Assembly: GCF_024508665.1 (NCBI RefSeq)
Contig: NZ_JANINP010000006.1
Coordinates: 620,001-684,000, forward strand
Direction: 5' to 3'
Length of the DNA: 64,000 bases
Source: Sphingomonas sp.
Lineage (GTDB): Bacteria; Pseudomonadota; Alphaproteobacteria; Sphingomonadales; Sphingomonadaceae
Position numbers and translations under genes: made by a program. Positions 50,391 through 60,392 of this stretch are shown piece by piece. Below the pieces are notes generated by a model. That model made no database searches. It saw only the letters and a list, made by a program, of their open reading frames with translations, and was not told where the DNA came from. The first letter of the stretch is position 1. Every line of letters starts with the position of its first letter.

Positions 50391-51728
50391 TCATGCCGGA
50401 GTGGGTTCGGGCAGCTGCTGGGCCGCGCGCATGCGCGTCACTATCGCCGCCGCCGCGGGGATGATCATCAGCCCGCCGAACAACAGCATGACCGAGAATC
50501 GCCCGACGCCGGCGCCGATCACATAGCCGCCGAGCAGCGGCCCGATGATCCCGCCGATACGCGAGCAGCCGAGCATGATGCCCAGCCCGGCATTGCGCGT
50601 GGCTGCGCCGTGATAGTTGAGCGTGACCAGAATGAGTGCCGTATAGGCACCGACGTTGAAAAAGCCGCACAAGGTCGACGCTGCAACCAATGCCCAGTTC
50701 GCCCCGTCCGGCACCGCGCCCAGCAAGGTGAACGACGCCGCCATCGCCAGCAGGAAGATCGCCGCGATCCGCACCTCGCCGACGCGGCGCGACAGCGCCC
50801 CGACGATTAGTTGCGCGATGATTCCGGCGCCATAGGTGGTCACGCCGGCAATGCCGTTCCACTGCATGTTCATGCCGGCCATCGATAATATCTGTGGGCG
50901 CCAGCCCGCCATGAAGCCGCCGCTGACCGTGAACACGAAGCCGGCCAGGCACAGCAATGCCGTGCCGATCCATAGCGAGCGCGGGATGCTCGCCAGGCTT
51001 GCCCGCCGCTTGCCGAGGACGACCGGCGCTTCGGGTAGCGCCGCCACCTCCGGCTTGCCCATCCGCCGCATCAGCGCATTGATTCGCGCGAGCGCGTCCG
51101 GCGGACGCCGTGCCATCAGGAAGACGGGGGAATCGGCGAGGATGAACAGGCCGAGGAGGAACGCGGTCAGGTTGAGCGCTGCAGCACCAAGGAAGATCGA
51201 GCGCCAGCCATAAGGCTCGATCAGCAGTCCCGCCATAGCGCCGCACAGCATACCGCCAAAGGCATAGCCCGAATGCAGGATGCCGATCAGCAGGTTCGAG
51301 CGCCTTTCATTGCTGAATTCGGTGACGGTGACGTTCAGGCAAACGACCAGCGCGCCCAGGCAAACACCGGTCAGCAGCCGCAGGATCATCAGCGTGGTGA
51401 TCGTGCCGTTGGTCGCCGTGATCAGCAGCAATACGACCAGCGAGCCGAGCAGCGTCAGCGTAAGCGCTCGTCGTCCGACCCGGTCGGCCAGCGGCGCGAC
51501 GAAGATCGATCCGATCGCGACACCGACGGGCGTCGCGCTCGATGCCAGCCCGAACCCCTGGATCGAGAGGTGCAGTTCCTTGATCATCACCGGCGCCGCA
51601 TAAGACAGCGTGACGACGTCGAGCCCGTCCGCGGCATAGGCCAGCATGCAGATCGCGACGATCGCATATTGGTACCAGCCCATCGGCGATTGCTTGATGA
51701 TGTCGGTGGGGGTGGCCGGCTGGCTCAT
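50391..51728 (-). CDS. MFS transporter (second AAHS-like pair, member 1)
   Basis: 445 residues from MSQPATPTD (ATG 51726-51728); an in-frame GTG ten codons upstream is possible. Twelve helices with DGLDVVTLSYAAP in the first, PLADRVGRRALTL in the loop and FILADSPVFLMARRPPD in the middle. It pairs with the protein at 55062-56423 (GFDVVSLSVAAP, FADKVGRRPVM), sharing LVVCLN and the same N-terminal YQY start. An importer of an acidic substrate is likely. Its stop lies seven bases before the cytochrome c start, possibly in one operon. Confidence 0.84.
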   Translation of the reverse strand: MSQPATPTDIIKQSPMGWYQYAIVAICMLAYAADGLDVVTLSYAAPVMIKELHLSIQGFGLASSATPVGVAIGSIFVAPLADRVGRRALTLTLLGSLVVLLLITATNGTITTLMILRLLTGVCLGALVVCLNVTVTEFSNERRSNLLIGILHSGYAFGGMLCGAMAGLLIEPYGWRSIFLGAAALNLTAFLLGLFILADSPVFLMARRPPDALARINALMRRMGKPEVAALPEAPVVLGKRRASLASIPRSLWIGTALLCLAGFVFTVSGGFMAGWRPQILSMAGMNMQWNGIAGVTTYGAGIIAQLIVGALSRRVGEVRIAAIFLLAMAASFTLLGAVPDGANWALVAASTLCGFFNVGAYTALILVTLNYHGAATRNAGLGIMLGCSRIGGIIGPLLGGYVIGAGVGRFSVMLLFGGLMIIPAAAAIVTRMRAAQQLPEPTPA

Positions 51729-51943
51729 GCGGACGGTCTTTCGCCCGAGTGGCGACACGGCGGTCTGGCGATCAGCTGTCTACGCACACGCACCCCTTTT
51801 TGATGCCAGGGAAATTCGGCTGTTACAAACGCTATTATGAATGCGCGAATGTCGGCGGACGAGGTCGGTCGTGTTCGGCTGCCACGGAAATCCCGGCGCG
51901 TTTGCGGCGCGCCGGGATATTGCGTGTCAGCCGACACGCCGGG

Positions 51944-54802
51944 TCAAAAGCGGATACGGACGCCACCGACATAGTAACGGCCGATCTTGTCGTACATCTG
52001 CGAGTTGGACACGGTCGGCGCTATGATGCTGTTCGGCGCAATCGGTGGATCCTGGTTCAGCAGATTGTCGATCTTGCCATAGAGCTCGATATTCTTGGTG
52101 ATCTTGTAGGACGCCGACAGATCGACATAGGCGCGCCCCTTGACCCGGTTCTGCGACGCCGGGAGGTCGACATTGTCCACGTAGATCGTCCGGAATTTGC
52201 CGCCGCCAATATAGCGGACATAGGCGCCCAGGCGCAGCGGGCCGCCTGAATAGGTCAGATCGAAATTGCCCTTCCAGCGCGGCTGACCGCCCGGATCGGT
52301 TGCGATATCGCCGAGCAGGATCGTCGTGACGTTCGATGCGGTCAGTTGCAGCTTGTCGACATAGTTGACGAGCAGGCGGCTGCCGATCGACCCGGTCGTT
52401 CCGAACCACGACACCGGGCGGCGGTAGGACAGCTCGAAGTCGATTCCGGCGGCTTCGATGGTCTGGGCGTTGATCAATGTCGCCTGGATCGACGTGATCT
52501 GATTGCTCGCATTCTGGGTGATCAGGCTGCAGAACGAGTCGATCTTCAACGTGAAGCAATTGTTGACGATCGTCTGCGGCGCGATCGCCGTGATCGCGCC
52601 GTTGATCTTGATCGAGTAATAATCGATCGAAGCGTTCAGGCCGGGAATAAAGCTGGGCTGCAGCACGACGCCGATCGCCTTGGTATCGGCCTTTTCGGGA
52701 TTGAGATTGCGGTTGCCGCCGGTCAACTGCAGCGTGTTGGCGGTGACGTTGGTGCGCGGATCGGAGATCGAGTTGATCACCTGGTTCTGGCCGGCATAGA
52801 GTTCGTTGATATTGGCCGCGCGGATGTCACGCGAAATCGTGCCGCGGAAACGGATGTCGGAAATCGGCGAATAGTTGAAGCCGACCTTCCACGTCGTCAC
52901 GCCGCCGCTCGAACTGTAATCGGCGTAGCGGATGGCACCGCTGACCTCCAGATTCTTGGCGAAGGGCGTGTCCTGGGCCAGCGGGATCGCGGTCTCGGCA
53001 TAGACTTCCTTGACCGTGAGCTCGCCGGAGAATGGCTGCTGGTTGATCGAGCGCCATCCCGAGATCACCGAGATCGGGTCGGAGACGCTCTTGATCGTCT
53101 CCTTGCGATATTCGGCCCCGACCGCGAGCTTGACGGGACCTGCCCAGGTCTTGAACGGCGAGCCCGACAAGTTGGCGCCGGCAGTGTTCTGGGTCATCCG
53201 GGCGTCGTACCACGAGGTGCCCCGATACCAGGCCAGCGCCTGCTGGCTGATCGACCCGGGGCCGAACACGTTGATCGGCACGCACGCCGGGTTGTCGTTG
53301 GTGGTGCTGGCATCCGCGTTGATCCGGCATACCGGCTGACCCGTAATCGGGCTGATCACCGAATCCACGCCCTGGAACCAGCGCGACTGAATGCGGTTGT
53401 TCACGCTTTCCTGGCGGAAATGGTTGTCCGAACGCTGGACATGGACATCCCACGACCAGTCACCGATCTTGCCCTCGGCGCCCGCGGCATAGCGTAGCGC
53501 GCGGGAAACGCTGTTGTTCTGCGAATTGCCGTCTTCGAGGTTCATGCGGCCAAAGGCGAACGATTTGATATTGTTGGCCGCCATCGTCGCGGCGATCGAC
53601 GCCGGCAGGAAAGCATTGTCGCGCTGAATGGTCAGCGTGCCGTTGTCATAGTTCGGCGCGAGGTCGGACAGTACTTCGACCCGAGACCACAAGCCCTCCG
53701 CCCACAGGGAAATCCCGTCGGTGAGGTCATACGTGGCGCGGCCATATCCGGAATAGCGGGTGATATGCGGCAGGATGTTGCCATCGTCCTCGATCGATAC
53801 GCCGCTGCCGCCCAGCATGAAGGTCGTGTTGACCGGGTTGCCATAGACGAACGGCTGGGGCGTGCCGTTGACGCCGAACTGGATGCCGTAAAGCGGGCTG
53901 GTGGACGGCACGACGGTGACGCCGCCGAACGTCATGCGCGAATATAACGCGTCATACGCGATGTAGTTCTTGGTCTGGCCATTGGTGGCTGTGTAATTCG
54001 GATTGTTGAACAGCACCGGTCGACCGCGGCCCCAGTCGCGCGTACTGACAGCGGTCTGGCCGGTGTTGCGATAGAAATCGCCCGCCACCGTGATGTTGAG
54101 CCGGCCAAAAGTCTTGCCCGCCGCGGCGGAGATCACCGGACGGTTGAAATCGTTATAGTTCGAAATGCCGTAGGAGGCGTCGATCTTGACGCCCTCGACC
54201 TTCTTCTGCAGCGAGAAGTTGACGACGCCCGCGACAGCATCCGAACCGTAAGCGGCCGAGGCACCGCCGGTCACGACTTCGACGCCGCTGATCAGCGACA
54301 GCGGAAAGATATTGGTGTCGACGCCGCCGAACGGGCTGGTCGCGGCGAGGCGACGGCCGTCGAGCAGCAGCAGCGTGCGCGCGCCGCCCAGCGCGCGAAG
54401 ATCGGCGACGTTCTGGCCGACCGGCTCGCTCGACTTGCCGATATTCTGATTGATGCGCAGCTGCGGGATATCATAGGCCAGCTCGGCGACGCTGGCGAGC
54501 GCGCGGTCCTTGATCTGCTCGGGCGCGATGGCGGTTACCGGAGTTGGCGCGGTGAAGCCCGCGCCAAGGCGCGAACCGGTGACGACGATTTCCTTGTCCC
54601 CGGGTGCCTGCCCGGCCTCTTCGGTAACGGGCGGGGGCGTGTCTTGCGGGGCGCTGACGCTGTTGGTGTCGCCGGGCGCGGGTGTGGTCTGGGCGAAGGC
54701 GGGCGCGGCGGTCGCCGAAAGCATCAGCGCAATGGCCGCCAGGCTGGGATCCCTGAGTCGCGACGAGAGCGCGCGGCCCGATACTGAAGATGACTTTCGC
54801 AT
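51944..54802 (-). CDS. TonB-dependent receptor B of the catabolic island
   Basis: 952 residues from MRKSSSVSG (ATG 54800-54802; GGGGAGGAA upstream). Signal peptide to about residue 38 (AAPAFAQ). TonB box DKEIVVTGSRLGAG; plug with AELAYDIPQLRINQN, ADLRALGGARTLLLLDGRRL and VEVVTGGASAAYGSDAVAGV; barrel ending VGGVRIRF. It resembles receptor A (18573-21497) in plug and length, suggesting a duplicated uptake route for related compounds. It is divergent from the fourth MFS carrier. Upstream DNA contains ATATATGTCA on the minus strand (about 54938-54947), a weak match to the island operator. Confidence 0.92.
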   Translation of the reverse strand: MRKSSSVSGRALSSRLRDPSLAAIALMLSATAAPAFAQTTPAPGDTNSVSAPQDTPPPVTEEAGQAPGDKEIVVTGSRLGAGFTAPTPVTAIAPEQIKDRALASVAELAYDIPQLRINQNIGKSSEPVGQNVADLRALGGARTLLLLDGRRLAATSPFGGVDTNIFPLSLISGVEVVTGGASAAYGSDAVAGVVNFSLQKKVEGVKIDASYGISNYNDFNRPVISAAAGKTFGRLNITVAGDFYRNTGQTAVSTRDWGRGRPVLFNNPNYTATNGQTKNYIAYDALYSRMTFGGVTVVPSTSPLYGIQFGVNGTPQPFVYGNPVNTTFMLGGSGVSIEDDGNILPHITRYSGYGRATYDLTDGISLWAEGLWSRVEVLSDLAPNYDNGTLTIQRDNAFLPASIAATMAANNIKSFAFGRMNLEDGNSQNNSVSRALRYAAGAEGKIGDWSWDVHVQRSDNHFRQESVNNRIQSRWFQGVDSVISPITGQPVCRINADASTTNDNPACVPINVFGPGSISQQALAWYRGTSWYDARMTQNTAGANLSGSPFKTWAGPVKLAVGAEYRKETIKSVSDPISVISGWRSINQQPFSGELTVKEVYAETAIPLAQDTPFAKNLEVSGAIRYADYSSSGGVTTWKVGFNYSPISDIRFRGTISRDIRAANINELYAGQNQVINSISDPRTNVTANTLQLTGGNRNLNPEKADTKAIGVVLQPSFIPGLNASIDYYSIKINGAITAIAPQTIVNNCFTLKIDSFCSLITQNASNQITSIQATLINAQTIEAAGIDFELSYRRPVSWFGTTGSIGSRLLVNYVDKLQLTASNVTTILLGDIATDPGGQPRWKGNFDLTYSGGPLRLGAYVRYIGGGKFRTIYVDNVDLPASQNRVKGRAYVDLSASYKITKNIELYGKIDNLLNQDPPIAPNSIIAPTVSNSQMYDKIGRYYVGGVRIRF

Positions 54803-54917
54803 TGCTTCCTCCCCAAATCGACGCGGCCTTCGGGCCGTCATCCGGATTTCGCGGCGATGCCGATGCACCGACGTTTCGACGCTCGCGTGTTCGCAGTCGC
54901 CTCATCGCCATTCTAAA

Positions 54918-54992
54918 ATGACGAACGCTAGTTGCTTATGACATATATTCGCTAGCCGACAAGCGAAAAATCGGATACTGTCGAACGACATT
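54918..54992. promoter_or_regulatory. Divergent control region of TonB receptor B and MFS carrier
   Basis: Within the 259-base gap there is ACGAACGCTA (54921-54930), TTATGACATATATT (about 54936), a GCTAG/CTAGC inverted pair, and TGTCG-AA-CGACA (54979-54990). The CGTTCG core and the TATATGTCA core recur at other island promoters. No gene lies in the gap. Confidence 0.4.
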
Positions 54993-55061
54993 TGGTATAA
55001 ACACCACAGAACCACACGGTCGCCCTGGCCGATAGCGGGTCGAAAAACGGGAGAGAGCGGG

Positions 55062-56423
55062 ATGGCAGCAGCCACGGAACCGAGCGGCGCGATGGCTGCG
55101 CCTCCCAGCATGACTCGCTATCAGTATCTCGTCGTCGCTCTCTGTTGCGCCGCCAATATTGCCGATGGTTTCGACGTCGTGTCGCTTTCGGTCGCGGCGC
55201 CGGTCCTCTCCAAGCAATGGCATATCGATCCGGCTGTGCTCGGCACCTTGTTCAGTGCGGTTGCGGTCGGCCTGGTGATCGGTGCGTTCCTCGTCGCGCC
55301 GTTCGCCGACAAGGTCGGACGCCGCCCGGTAATGCTTGGTGCGCTCGGCTCACTCGCGGCATCTCTGCTGCTGACCGGCGCCGCCACCGATATCTGGCAT
55401 TTGCTGGCATTGCGCTTCGTCACCGGGATCGGTCTGGGGACGCTGGTAGTGTGCCTCAATACGACCGCCGCCCAATATTCGAGCGTCAAGTTCCGCAACA
55501 TGGCGATGGCCACGGTCCATATCGGCTTCACGCTGGGCATGATGCTCGGCAGCGGCATCGCCGCCGCTGTTCTGGGCACCGGCAACTGGCGCACCATCTT
55601 CGTTGCAGCCGGATTGCTCAACGCGGTCACCTTCACGCTGGCGCTGTTCATCCTTGGCGAATCGCGCGACTTCCTGGTGCGGCGCCAAGGCCCCAAGGAC
55701 CTCGCCGCGCTCAATCGTCTCCACCGCCGAATGAAGCTGCCCGAATTGGCGGCGATGCCGTCGCGGCCGGCTGCCGCCGAAAGCAGCGCAAACGCGATAC
55801 GCGCCATGCTCGCCGGTTCGATGCGCAGCCCGACGATCCTGATCTGGATCGCCTCGCTCACCTACGCCCTGGTCGGTTATTTCCTGCTCAACTGGAAGCC
55901 GACGGTACTCGCCAATGCGGGGCTCAGCCCCAGCCTGGCGGCGGCAAGCGGCATCATCACCGGCGCCTGCGGCGCGGTCGGTCATCTCGCCATGGGCCTG
56001 CTCGGCCGGCGCGTGGGGGAGGGGCGACTGACGGCGTTCTTCTTCAGCATGGCGGCGGTCACTTTGATCCTCTTCGGAATCATGCCGGCCGCCCCGATTC
56101 CGCTGCTGGCGATGGCCGGGCTGACCACGTTCTTCGTCGTCGGCGCCTATACCGGCCTGTTCCTGGTTACCGCGGTAATGTATCCGACGGCGATCCAGAA
56201 CACCGCGCTTGGCTTCGTCGTCGGCTTCGGGCGGATCGGCGCGATCATCGGCCCGATGATCGGCGGTTTCCTGTTCAGCGCCGGGCTGACGCGCATGGAT
56301 ACCTATATCGTGTTCTCGATCATCGCGGTGATCCCTGCCGTGACGATGTCCCTCGTCAATCGCCTCGCCGCGCGCGCGGCCAGCAAAGTCGGAGATTTCG
56401 GTGCCCAACCAGCGGCTGTTTGA
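55062..56423 (+). CDS. MFS transporter (second AAHS-like pair, member 2)
   Basis: 453 residues, twelve helices: ADGFDVVSLSVAAPVLSKQW, FADKVGRRPVMLGALGSL, FILGESRDFLVRRQGPKDL and a C-terminal half ending FGRIGAIIGPMIGG. GGGAGAG precedes the ATG. It leads a three-gene operon with two amidohydrolases, mirroring the MFS-amidohydrolase-SnoaL operon at 21924-24533. Likely uptake of a lactone-forming acid or aromatic acid. Confidence 0.85.
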   Translation: MAAATEPSGAMAAPPSMTRYQYLVVALCCAANIADGFDVVSLSVAAPVLSKQWHIDPAVLGTLFSAVAVGLVIGAFLVAPFADKVGRRPVMLGALGSLAASLLLTGAATDIWHLLALRFVTGIGLGTLVVCLNTTAAQYSSVKFRNMAMATVHIGFTLGMMLGSGIAAAVLGTGNWRTIFVAAGLLNAVTFTLALFILGESRDFLVRRQGPKDLAALNRLHRRMKLPELAAMPSRPAAAESSANAIRAMLAGSMRSPTILIWIASLTYALVGYFLLNWKPTVLANAGLSPSLAAASGIITGACGAVGHLAMGLLGRRVGEGRLTAFFFSMAAVTLILFGIMPAAPIPLLAMAGLTTFFVVGAYTGLFLVTAVMYPTAIQNTALGFVVGFGRIGAIIGPMIGGFLFSAGLTRMDTYIVFSIIAVIPAVTMSLVNRLAARAASKVGDFGAQPAAV

Positions 56424-57285
56424 CACTCACGCGCATTTCTTCACCGACGATACCAAGCGCTTTCCGATCGACGTAACCGGCGCGCGCGAGGGCGAGGCCG
56501 AAGTCCGCGCGCGCATCGCGCGCGATCCGGCGACGGCGGAGCGGCTGCTGGCTCTATGGGATCAATGCGGGGTCACCGGCGGCGCGGCCGTACAATACAA
56601 TACCATCTACAAGACCGATAACAGCTATACGCTATCGGTCGCCGACGTGAACCACCACCGCGTTTCCGCGGTGCTGATCCTGCGCGCCGATTTCCCGGAG
56701 ACGCCGGAGCAATTGCGCGCTTTGGCGACCCGGCACAACGTCTGCGGGCTGCGGCTGTTCGGCTATCCCGATGCCGACGGAAACTATCCCTGGCTCGATT
56801 CGCCGGCGGCGCTGAAAACGTGGGAAGTCGCCGCGTCGCTGGGGTTGACGATGGTGATCATGTACGCGCCGGGCAAGCCGAGCAGGGCGGCGCTCCACCG
56901 GATCATCGCGCTCGCGAAGCGTTTTCCCAAGACGGTAATCGCGCTCGATCATTGCGGCTGGCCCGGGGTCGAAAACGGTGTCGCCGGCACGATCGGGCCC
57001 GAGCATCTCGAGCTCGTCAACGTCCCCAACATCGTCTTCAAATTCACCCAGATCAACCTCAACCGCTTCTGCGAAACGGGGATCGACGCAGCGCGGTTCG
57101 TCCGGCTGATCGTCGACACCTACGGCGGCGGCCGGGTGATGTGGGGATCGGATTACGGCAACACCAAGGATGCTTATCCCGACATGGTCGCGCAGGCGAT
57201 CGCCGCGACGAGCCTCCTGAGCGCAGCCGAGCGCGCGCAGGTGCTGCACGACAATGGCGCCAAATTGTTCGCCGATCGCCTGTGA
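56401..57285 (+). CDS. Amidohydrolase (COG3618-like) in the MFS operon, first copy
   Basis: 294 residues from GTG 56401, which lies inside the 3' end of the transporter gene. HxH in FDTHAHFFTDDTKRF, VIALDHCGWPG in the middle and RVMWGSDYGNTK late in the barrel. The insert with Asn/Tyr-rich GGAAVQYNTIYKTDNSYTLS is unlike the next gene. It is followed by the second amidohydrolase with a GTGA overlap. A hydrolase or decarboxylase acting on a cyclic intermediate is expected. Confidence 0.82.
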   Translation: MPNQRLFDTHAHFFTDDTKRFPIDVTGAREGEAEVRARIARDPATAERLLALWDQCGVTGGAAVQYNTIYKTDNSYTLSVADVNHHRVSAVLILRADFPETPEQLRALATRHNVCGLRLFGYPDADGNYPWLDSPAALKTWEVAASLGLTMVIMYAPGKPSRAALHRIIALAKRFPKTVIALDHCGWPGVENGVAGTIGPEHLELVNVPNIVFKFTQINLNRFCETGIDAARFVRLIVDTYGGGRVMWGSDYGNTKDAYPDMVAQAIAATSLLSAAERAQVLHDNGAKLFADRL

Positions 57286-58085
57286 GCGCAGCACCCGAAC
57301 CGCCCGTCATCGACGCCCATGCGCACATCTTCACCAGGCGCATGCCGTTCACCGACACGGCCTGGACGCGGCCCGATTACGATTATCCGGTCGAGACCTA
57401 TCTCGCCGAACTCGATGCGCACGGCATCGCCTTCGGCGTGATCACCGCGGCCAGTCTGTTTGGAGACTATAACGACTATTCGCTGGCCGCGCTCGCGCAG
57501 CACAAGCGACTGCGCGCGACGGTGATGCTCGATCCCGACACGGCGCGGCGCGAACTCGCCGATCTCAAGGCACAGGGTGTTTGCGGGGTGCGCTTCCAGC
57601 TTCCGCTCAAGACCGAACTGCCCGACCTGAGCGGCTATCGCTTCCGCCGTTTCACCACCCGCCTGGCCGATGCCGGCATGCATCTAGAGCTCAATCTCGG
57701 CGGCGAACAGCTTGGCAACATGCTGCCCGCGCTGGCCGATCACGGCGTCCAGATCGTGGTCGATCATTTCGGATTGCTGCGCAGTGAGAACGAGATGGAG
57801 GGCCCCGGCTTCAAGGCGATGCTCGCAGCGGTCGACCGCGGCCGGACGTTCGTCAAAATCTCCGCCGGCTTTCGCCTGCCGCCCGAGAGCCTCGCCGGTT
57901 ATGCTGCACGATTGCTGCAGGTCGCCGGACCCGATCGACTCTTCTGGGGTAGCGACGCGCCGTTCGTCGGTGCCGAGGACCGGATGAGCTATGGCGAGGC
58001 GCTCGCCACGCTCTACCGCATCGTCCCCGATGCCCGCTACCGCCGCCGCATGTCGGACGCGGCGCTGCGCTTCTATTTCTTCTGA
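57282..58085 (+). CDS. Amidohydrolase, PDC-hydrolase-like (second copy in the MFS operon)
   Basis: 267 residues from GTG 57282. HxH in [28 protein letters not shown] in the middle and [15 protein letters not shown] near the end. It is the closest relative in the window of the protein at 22367-23182, both with RPDYDYPVE and AASLF. The two genes sit in mirror-image MFS operons. It overlaps the convergent folD gene by 13 bases at the 3' ends. Confidence 0.82.
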   Translation: MSAAPEPPVIDAHAHIFTRRMPFTDTAWTRPDYDYPVETYLAELDAHGIAFGVITAASLFGDYNDYSLAALAQHKRLRATVMLDPDTARRELADLKAQGVCGVRFQLPLKTELPDLSGYRFRRFTTRLADAGMHLELNLGGEQLGNMLPALADHGVQIVVDHFGLLRSENEMEGPGFKAMLAAVDRGRTFVKISAGFRLPPESLAGYAARLLQVAGPDRLFWGSDAPFVGAEDRMSYGEALATLYRIVPDARYRRRMSDAALRFYFF

Positions 58086-58957
58086 TTGGCGGCTTTCACG
58101 GTGTTCGCCAGCAAGCACGCGATCGTCATCGGCCCGACCCCGCCCGGGACCGGCGTCACGGCGCGCGCATGCTGGACTTCGTCGAACGCGACGTCGCCGA
58201 TCAGTCGCGTGCCTCCATCGTCCCGAACCACGCGCGTGATGCCGACGTCGATGATCACGGCGCCTTCCTTGATCCAGAAGCCGCGCACCAATTGCGGCGC
58301 CCCAGCGGCGGCCACGACGATGTCTGCCTTTCGGACGATATCGGCGAGGTCGCGCGTCTCGATATGCGTCACGGTCACCGTCGCCTCGCGTTCGAGGAGC
58401 AGCATCGCGATCGGCTTGCCGACGATGTTCGACTTGCCGATCACCACCGCGTCGAGCCCTCTCAGATCGGGCAGCACGCTGTCGAGCAGCATCATCACCC
58501 CGAGCGGAGTGCACGGCACCAGCCCGCCGGTTCCGGTCGACAGCCGTCCCACATTGACCGGGTGGAAGCCATCGACATCCTTGGCCGGGTCGATCGCGCC
58601 GAGCACGATGCCGGCATCGACATGCGCGGGCAGGGGCACCTGGACCAGGATGCCATGGACGCGCGGATCGGCGTTGAGCCGCGCGATCAGCGTCAGCAGC
58701 GCGTCCTGCGGCGTATCGGCAGGCAGGCGATGCTCGGACGAGGCAATGCCGACCCGCGCGCACGCCTCGATCTTGCGTTTTACATAGACCTGGCTCGCCG
58801 GATCCTCGCCCACCAGCACCACCGCCAGCCCCGGCGCGATCCCGTCGCGTGCGACGATCGCGGCGACTTCGGCGGCAGTCTCGGCATCGAGCCGCGCGGC
58901 GATCGCGCGTCCGTCGATCCGCTCGGCCACCCTTGGCCGCAATGCCGCCAGCGTCAC
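58073..58957 (-). CDS. folD: Methylenetetrahydrofolate dehydrogenase/cyclohydrolase FolD
   Basis: 294 residues from GTG 58955-58957, overlapping the aldehyde dehydrogenase stop. FolD motifs: [15 protein letters not shown] with the catalytic Lys near residue 60, [25 protein letters not shown], the NADP-site [13 protein letters not shown] and [12 protein letters not shown]. It interconverts 5,10-methylene-THF and 10-formyl-THF in the cytoplasm. It is the last gene of a four-gene catabolic operon, unusual for a housekeeping gene, and suggests that the pathway releases one-carbon units onto tetrahydrofolate. It could also simply be the only folD of the genome. Confidence 0.92.
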   Translation of the reverse strand: MTLAALRPRVAERIDGRAIAARLDAETAAEVAAIVARDGIAPGLAVVLVGEDPASQVYVKRKIEACARVGIASSEHRLPADTPQDALLTLIARLNADPRVHGILVQVPLPAHVDAGIVLGAIDPAKDVDGFHPVNVGRLSTGTGGLVPCTPLGVMMLLDSVLPDLRGLDAVVIGKSNIVGKPIAMLLLEREATVTVTHIETRDLADIVRKADIVVAAAGAPQLVRGFWIKEGAVIIDVGITRVVRDDGGTRLIGDVAFDEVQHARAVTPVPGGVGPMTIACLLANTVKAANQKK

Positions 58958-60372
58958 GCCGCGTCGAGCGCCACGGCGTTGATCACGTGCGGCTGGGTAT
59001 ATTCCTCCAGCCCCTCGAGGCCCATTTCGGTGCCCATTCCCGATTGCTTGAGTCCGCGGAATGGAATGCGCGGATCGATCGCCATCAGCTGGTTGACCCA
59101 CACCGTGCCCGACGTCACGCGCGCCGCCACCTGGTTGGCGCGGGTTAGATCCTTGCCCCAGACGGTGCCGCCCAGTCCATAATCGGTGCCGTTGACGCGT
59201 TCGATCAGCTCGTCGACGTCGGAATAGCTCATCACCGGCAGCACCGGCCCGAACTGCTCCTCGCGCACCAGCGGCGCTTCGTCGTCGATATCGCGGACGA
59301 TCGTCGGCGAGATGAAATAGCCTGGCCGGTCGAGCGGCTCCCCGCCGGCGATCACGGTGCCGCGCGCTTTGCTGTCCTCGATCAGTGCCGAGACCTTGTC
59401 GAACTGGAGCTTGTTCTGGACCGGTCCGATCTGCGCGCCCTGATTGGCGCCGTCGTCGACGACCATTTCCCTGGCCAGCCGCGCCATCTCGTCGCAAAAT
59501 TCGTCGTACATCGTGTCGGGTACGTAAGCGCGCTTGACCGCCACGCAAATCTGCCCGGCGTTGCGCATCGCGCCTTCGAAGACCTTGCCCGCCGCATATT
59601 TGGCGTCGACATCGTCGAGCACGATCGCAGCGTCGTTGCCACCCAGCTCGAGCGTCACGCGCTTGAGGCTGTCGACGGACGAGGCGAGCACTTTCTTGCC
59701 GGTCGCGGTCGACCCGGTGAACGAGATTTTGGCGATGTCGGGATGCGTCGTCAGCGCCGGGCCGAGCTCGTTCTGGTCACACAAAATGTTGACCACGCCG
59801 GCGGGCAGGATCGCCTGGCACAGCTCGCCGAACAGCAATGTCGTCAGCGGCGTCGTCGGCGCCGGCTTGCAGACCATCGTGTTGCCCGCCATCAGCGCCG
59901 GCCCGACCTTGTTGGCGAGCAGGATCAACGGGTAGTTCCACGGGGTGATCGCCGCGACCACGCCCAGCGGGGTGCGATGCTCGGTGATGCGATTGCCGCC
60001 TTCGTCGCGCAGCACTTTGGGCTCGAGCCGCATCGCCGCGAACGCCCGCAAAACGAACACGGAGCCGCGGACTTCCTTGGCCGCCTGGTCGAGCGGCTTC
60101 CCCTGCTCCGAGGTCATCAGCGTGGCGAATTCGGACACGCGTGCTTCGAGCGCCGCCGCCAGTGCCTCCACCTTGGCACCGCGCTCGGCCATCGGCGTCG
60201 CGGCCCAGGCCGGGAAGGCGCGTTTGGCCGCGGCGATCGCGGTCTCGAGCATCGCCGCATCGGCCTTGGGGCATTGCGCGAACGGCGCGTCGAGCGCCGG
60301 GTTGATCACGTCGAAGCTGCTCGCTCCCGCGACCAGGGCACCATCGATGAGCAGGCGAAATTCGTGGTCCAT
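58954..60372 (-). CDS. NAD(P)-dependent aldehyde dehydrogenase
   Basis: 472 residues. ALDH landmarks: [10 protein letters not shown] and the Lys in [10 protein letters not shown], the NAD loop [11 protein letters not shown], catalytic Glu E242 (LELGGND), catalytic Cys C276 ([11 protein letters not shown]) and [10 protein letters not shown]. It oxidises an aldehyde to an acid, probably an aromatic or aliphatic aldehyde from the aldol or side-chain cleavage step; succinate-semialdehyde-type substrates are an alternative. It follows the DUF6282-like gene by 20 bases and overlaps folD. Confidence 0.88.
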   Translation of the reverse strand: MDHEFRLLIDGALVAGASSFDVINPALDAPFAQCPKADAAMLETAIAAAKRAFPAWAATPMAERGAKVEALAAALEARVSEFATLMTSEQGKPLDQAAKEVRGSVFVLRAFAAMRLEPKVLRDEGGNRITEHRTPLGVVAAITPWNYPLILLANKVGPALMAGNTMVCKPAPTTPLTTLLFGELCQAILPAGVVNILCDQNELGPALTTHPDIAKISFTGSTATGKKVLASSVDSLKRVTLELGGNDAAIVLDDVDAKYAAGKVFEGAMRNAGQICVAVKRAYVPDTMYDEFCDEMARLAREMVVDDGANQGAQIGPVQNKLQFDKVSALIEDSKARGTVIAGGEPLDRPGYFISPTIVRDIDDEAPLVREEQFGPVLPVMSYSDVDELIERVNGTDYGLGGTVWGKDLTRANQVAARVTSGTVWVNQLMAIDPRIPFRGLKQSGMGTEMGLEGLEEYTQPHVINAVALDAA

Positions 60373-60392
60373 GGATTTTCCTTGTGGGGAGG

